Source: an uncultured Helicobacteraceae bacterium
GTDB taxonomy: Bacteria > Campylobacterota > Campylobacteria > Campylobacterales > Helicobacteraceae
Assembly: GCA_934728205.1 (NCBI GenBank)
Contig: CAKVEH010000057.1
Location: forward strand, 1-8,185
Direction of reading: 5' to 3'
DNA: 8,185 nucleotides
Shown here: one piece after another, positions 5,352 to 8,185 of the stretch
How the letters are laid out: each line of letters opens with the position of its first letter
Numbering within the stretch: position 1 is the first letter of the stretch
Made by a program: the position numbers and the translations under genes
Notes under the pieces: model-generated
The model's database searches: none
Told to the model about the DNA's origin: nothing
Seen by the model: the letters and a program-made list of their open reading frames with translations, nothing else

Positions 5352-6110
5352 TTATGCCTGCGTTAATATCTGTGCCTTGCCACCGATAACTGCCACTGTG
5401 TGCTCGTAATGACTGCCATTTAGCCCATCTTGTGCGATTACCGACCAATTATCATTCAAAATTTTTGGAATCCCATCTTTTTGCGCTATCATTGGTTCGA
5501 TACAAAACACCATTCCATCTCGGATTTTTGGACCCTGCTTTGGATTTGGAGACTCCAAGTAGTTTGGAATCTCTGGCTCTTCGTGAGGCTTACGACCGAT
5601 TCCGTGCCCACAAAATCCCCTTAGCGGAACAAAACCGCGAGCATAGATAAAATCCTCAAGCATTTTACTTAACTCCTTAAAATGCAAGCCACTCTGCACA
5701 CAATCAATAGCATAATACAGCGCATCTTTAGCACAGCTGATGAGATTCTCATCTTGTTTGCTTATATCTCCAATCCCAAAAGTTACCGCTCCATCACCAT
5801 ACCAGCCATCATACTGCACACCCACATCAATGCCTACAATATCACCATTTCTCAATGTGTAGTCATTAGGGATTCCGTGAATGATAACTTCATTCACGGA
5901 AATACACACAGCATTTGGAAATCCATACAATCCCTTAAACGAGGGTGTTGCTCCCCTTGATAAAATATAATCCTCAATAATAGAATCTAGTTCGTTTAAA
6001 CTCATTCCCTCTTTGGCACTTTTTTGCCCAAGCAAAAGAGCTTGCGCGACTATTTCATTTGGGATTTGCAAACAAGCAATTTCTTTAGGATTCTTAATTG
6101 TTATAGCCAT
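5352..6110 (-). CDS. map: type I methionine aminopeptidase
   Basis: 252 residues, a cytosolic metalloenzyme that removes the initiator methionine from nascent proteins when the second residue is small. The pita-bread fold ligands are all visible: Asp95 (GIDVGV), Asp106 (WYGDGAVTF), His169 (GFCGHGIG), Glu205 (CIEPM) and Glu236 (HYEHTVAV). His79 (HGIP) and His176 (KPHEEP) are the expected substrate-site histidines. There is no N-terminal extension, so it is the short bacterial class. The ribosome binding site TAGGAGCG overlaps the secY stop codon TAG, with the ATG eight bases later. The secY-map-infA order is as in H. pylori; there is no adenylate kinase gene between secY and map, unlike many Gram-positive operons. 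Confidence 0.98.
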   Translation of the reverse strand: MAITIKNPKEIACLQIPNEIVAQALLLGQKSAKEGMSLNELDSIIEDYILSRGATPSFKGLYGFPNAVCISVNEVIIHGIPNDYTLRNGDIVGIDVGVQYDGWYGDGAVTFGIGDISKQDENLISCAKDALYYAIDCVQSGLHFKELSKMLEDFIYARGFVPLRGFCGHGIGRKPHEEPEIPNYLESPNPKQGPKIRDGMVFCIEPMIAQKDGIPKILNDNWSVIAQDGLNGSHYEHTVAVIGGKAQILTQA

Positions 6111-6118
6111 TCGCGCTC

Positions 6119-7381
6119 CTATAAACTTACCGCGCTTAAAGTTTTGTATTTATTCATATAAATTTGCGCTTCGATTTTACGCATTGTATCAATCGCCACC
6201 TGCACAACGATAAGCACAGCAGTCCCACCAAAGTAAAACTGAATACCCGTAGCTTTAACAATAAGCCAAGGAAGTGTAGATACAACAGCAAGATACAATG
6301 AACCCCAAAGCGTTAGATTACTTGCCACACCATTTAAAAATACCGCTGTGCTTTCTCCCGGACGCATACCGGGGATAAACCCACCTTGTCGCTTAAGGTT
6401 ATCAGCAATATCTTTGGAATTAAATACAATAGAAGAATAAAAATACGCAAAGAAAACTACCAACAAAAACATAAGAGCATTATAATAATACCCATTAGGA
6501 CTAAGAATCACAGCGACTTCACGCACTACATCATTTGATGATGCACTATTAAGCAATGTAGATGGAAACACCAAGATAGCAGAAGCAAAAATAGGCGGAA
6601 TCACCCCGCTTAAATTGATTTTAATAGGAATGTAATTCATAATACGCTTGTTTTGATTTTGCATAATCACCTTTCTCGCATAAGAGACTTGCACTCTACG
6701 CTCCGAAAGCTCCACCACAATAATAGCAAGCACGGTAAGCACCACCACTGCAATAAGCCCTAGGAATACAAAAATATTGATTTGGTCTGTATTAACGAGC
6801 TCAAAGAGCGTTTGAATAACAGATGGAATCCCCGAAACAATCCCAGCAAAAATAATAAGACTAATACCATTGCCCACGCCCCTTTGGGTAATCTGCTCGC
6901 CAATCCACATTAAAAGCATTGTTCCTGTGAGCATTGAAAACACGGCAAGACACATAAAAGTCGGCATATCTAGCGTAACGGCTGAGCGCGAGCCTTCTTG
7001 CACGCTCCCTAAACCAATACTCACGCTCACTGCTTGTATAATTGTGATAACAATGGTTACATAACGAATAATTTGCATATACTTTTGCATTCCATCACGC
7101 TCTTTTTTCATCTTCGCTAATCCTGCAAAAGTCGCACTCAAAAGCTCCATAATAATCGAAGCAGTAATGTAAGGCATAATGCCTAAAGAGATAATGCTAA
7201 ATCGCTCTACGGCATTACCATTAAACATATTAAATAAACCCAAGATTCCATCTGCGTGTTGGTTTATAATGTTTTTAATAACGCCCACATCGACACCGGG
7301 CACAGGAATATACGCTAAGATTCTATACGCAAATAAAAACGCAAGAGTGATAAGAATCTTATTGACCAATGCCCTTGTCAT
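6119..7381 (-). CDS. secY: preprotein translocase subunit SecY
   Basis: 420 residues, the channel-forming subunit of the SecYEG translocon in the inner membrane, with about ten hydrophobic membrane segments. Diagnostic blocks are YRILAYIPVPGVD (19-31, end of TM1), the plug/TM2 region with LGLFNMFNG and ISLGIMPYITASIIMELL (48-81), GEQITQRGVGNGISLIIFAG (161-180), the cytoplasmic loop before YIPIKINLSGVIPPIFA (250-266), GGFIPGMRPGEST (333-345, the SecA/ribosome-binding loop), and the C-terminal GGTAVLIVVQVAIDT (385-399). The ATG follows the rplO stop TAG with no gap (TAGATG), and a weak AAAGG about eight bases upstream lies inside rplO, so translation is probably coupled. Confidence 0.98.
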   Translation of the reverse strand: MTRALVNKILITLAFLFAYRILAYIPVPGVDVGVIKNIINQHADGILGLFNMFNGNAVERFSIISLGIMPYITASIIMELLSATFAGLAKMKKERDGMQKYMQIIRYVTIVITIIQAVSVSIGLGSVQEGSRSAVTLDMPTFMCLAVFSMLTGTMLLMWIGEQITQRGVGNGISLIIFAGIVSGIPSVIQTLFELVNTDQINIFVFLGLIAVVVLTVLAIIVVELSERRVQVSYARKVIMQNQNKRIMNYIPIKINLSGVIPPIFASAILVFPSTLLNSASSNDVVREVAVILSPNGYYYNALMFLLVVFFAYFYSSIVFNSKDIADNLKRQGGFIPGMRPGESTAVFLNGVASNLTLWGSLYLAVVSTLPWLIVKATGIQFYFGGTAVLIVVQVAIDTMRKIEAQIYMNKYKTLSAVSL

Positions 7382-7807
7382 CTATTTTGCCTTTGCTTCT
7401 TTAGTCTTTGTTTGACCACTTGTTGTGATATTTTTATCCTTAATCTTTGTGGCAAAAGACTTTGCCTTTTGACCAATAATTTTTACCTTCTCGACATACA
7501 AAGGGATACTAAAATGTTGGCGTAAAGATTCTAAAGTAATCTCTGAAAGAGAATCTAGCGACTTGGCTTTGTCTGCGTTGATTACATAGGGTTTTTTCAC
7601 ACGAGAAGTAAAACCAACCTTTGGTAACCTCCTTTGCAATGGCTGTTGCCCACCTTCAAAACCTCTCTTTGCCTTATAGCCTGTGCGAGCGGTTTGTCCC
7701 TTACCACCGCGGGTAGAGGTTTTACCCATACCACTACCTTGTCCGCGACCTACTCTTTTGTTTCTCTTTACACTACCATTGGCTGGCTTGATGTTTTCTA
7801 ACGCCAT
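7382..7807 (-). CDS. rplO: 50S ribosomal protein L15
   Basis: 141 residues, a large-subunit protein with a long glycine- and arginine-rich N-terminal extension into the rRNA core. It begins [20 protein letters not shown] and continues [19 protein letters not shown] and [20 protein letters not shown], the classic L15 signature; residues about 60-120 form the globular part. The C-terminus ends in a Thr/Lys-rich tail. Two adjacent ATGs exist (7810 and 7807). The second is preferred because AAGGAG then has a five-base spacer instead of two and the protein starts like its H. pylori relative. It follows rpsE after 17 bp with no rpmD between. Confidence 0.97.
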   Translation of the reverse strand: MALENIKPANGSVKRNKRVGRGQGSGMGKTSTRGGKGQTARTGYKAKRGFEGGQQPLQRRLPKVGFTSRVKKPYVINADKAKSLDSLSEITLESLRQHFSIPLYVEKVKIIGQKAKSFATKIKDKNITTSGQTKTKEAKAK

Positions 7808-7824
7808 CATAACTCCTTAATATT

Positions 7825-8185
7825 TTAGGCTTTCATTTTTGTTAACGCATCAAATGTTGCGCGCACAATATTGTAAGGATTGTTTGAACCTAGTGATTTG
7901 GTCAAAATATCCCTAATCCCTGCTAGCTCCACCACAGGGCGCACTGAACCACCAGCAATCACACCTGTCCCCTCACTTGCGGGTTTAAGTAAAATTTTAC
8001 TTGCATTATATTTATACTCAATGTCGTGAGGAATTGTTGTGCCTTTAATATTGACTTTAATGATATTCTTAAACGCATCATCAATCGCCTTTTTGATAGC
8101 ATCTGGCACTTCTCTAGCTTTTCCCAAACCAAAGCCAATAAGCCCCTGCTTATTTCCAACAACCACCAACGCATTAAAGCGGAAT
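7825..8185 (-). CDS. rpsE: 30S ribosomal protein S5, C-terminal part (cut by window edge)
   Basis: The frame is open from the right edge and begins [20 protein letters not shown], so an internal GTG at 8169 is not a start; about 119 residues are visible. S5 sits at the back of the 30S subunit near the mRNA entry channel and contributes to decoding fidelity and mRNA unwinding. The visible part includes the end of the double-stranded-RNA-binding-like domain and the C-terminal S5 domain with [39 protein letters not shown] and [18 protein letters not shown]. Roughly 28 N-terminal residues should lie beyond the window, judging by the usual Helicobacter length. Confidence 0.97.
   Translation of the reverse strand, partial: FRFNALVVVGNKQGLIGFGLGKAREVPDAIKKAIDDAFKNIIKVNIKGTTIPHDIEYKYNASKILLKPASEGTGVIAGGSVRPVVELAGIRDILTKSLGSNNPYNIVRATFDALTKMKA

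Noticed and set aside
7959..8174. 71-codon minus-strand ORF in another frame over rpsE
   Set aside because: It is a shadow of the S5 reading frame, which matches its family along its whole visible length.

Overview
The window looks like a chromosomal segment of a Helicobacter-like Campylobacterota (epsilonproteobacterial) species. The evidence is the AT-rich composition, the gene order rpsE-rplO-secY-map-infA-rpmJ-rpsM-rpsK-rpsD-rpoA-rplQ without rpmD, and RpoA, L15, S5 and S4 sequences that read like diverged relatives of the Helicobacter pylori proteins. The species cannot be fixed from the sequence alone. A non-pylori Helicobacter is my best guess.

Right and centre (about 2000-8185, all minus strand): the distal spc operon and the alpha operon. 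Read in transcription order, these are S5 (5' end outside the window), L15, SecY, methionine aminopeptidase, IF-1, L36, S13, S11, S4, RNA polymerase alpha and L17. Intergenic gaps are 0-37 bp and several Shine-Dalgarno sequences overlap the preceding stop codon, so the genes are probably co-transcribed and translationally coupled. The one exception is a 174-bp spacer between infA and rpmJ. It holds a cluster of GANTC words arranged as overlapping inverted repeats, a possible -10 element and a 14-codon ORF. This is where the alpha part of the operon could have its own promoter or attenuator-like leader.

Left (1-2000): an accessory-looking segment that converges on the ribosomal operon. On the plus strand, a 26-codon ORF with a good ribosome binding site overlaps the start of a lipoprotein gene. 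The lipoprotein has a lipobox, a charged low-complexity linker and a C-terminal region that resembles a trypsin/HtrA fold without its catalytic residues. Its 3' end lies 23 bp from that of rplQ. Divergent from these, on the minus strand, are a cytoplasmic cyclophilin-type peptidyl-prolyl isomerase and then the first 29 codons of a C5-cytosine DNA methyltransferase, cut by the window edge. I found that gene start and L36 by reading the sequence directly.

How the genes work together: the large block makes ribosomal proteins, an initiation factor, the transcription core subunit, the Sec channel and the enzyme that removes N-terminal methionine, so it is a growth-linked transcription, translation and secretion operon. 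The left block is unrelated in function. Its most unusual parts are the small ORF, the putative pseudoprotease lipoprotein and the methyltransferase start. I found no tRNA, rRNA, CRISPR array, insertion sequence or attachment site. No gene-free stretch exceeds about 175 bp.
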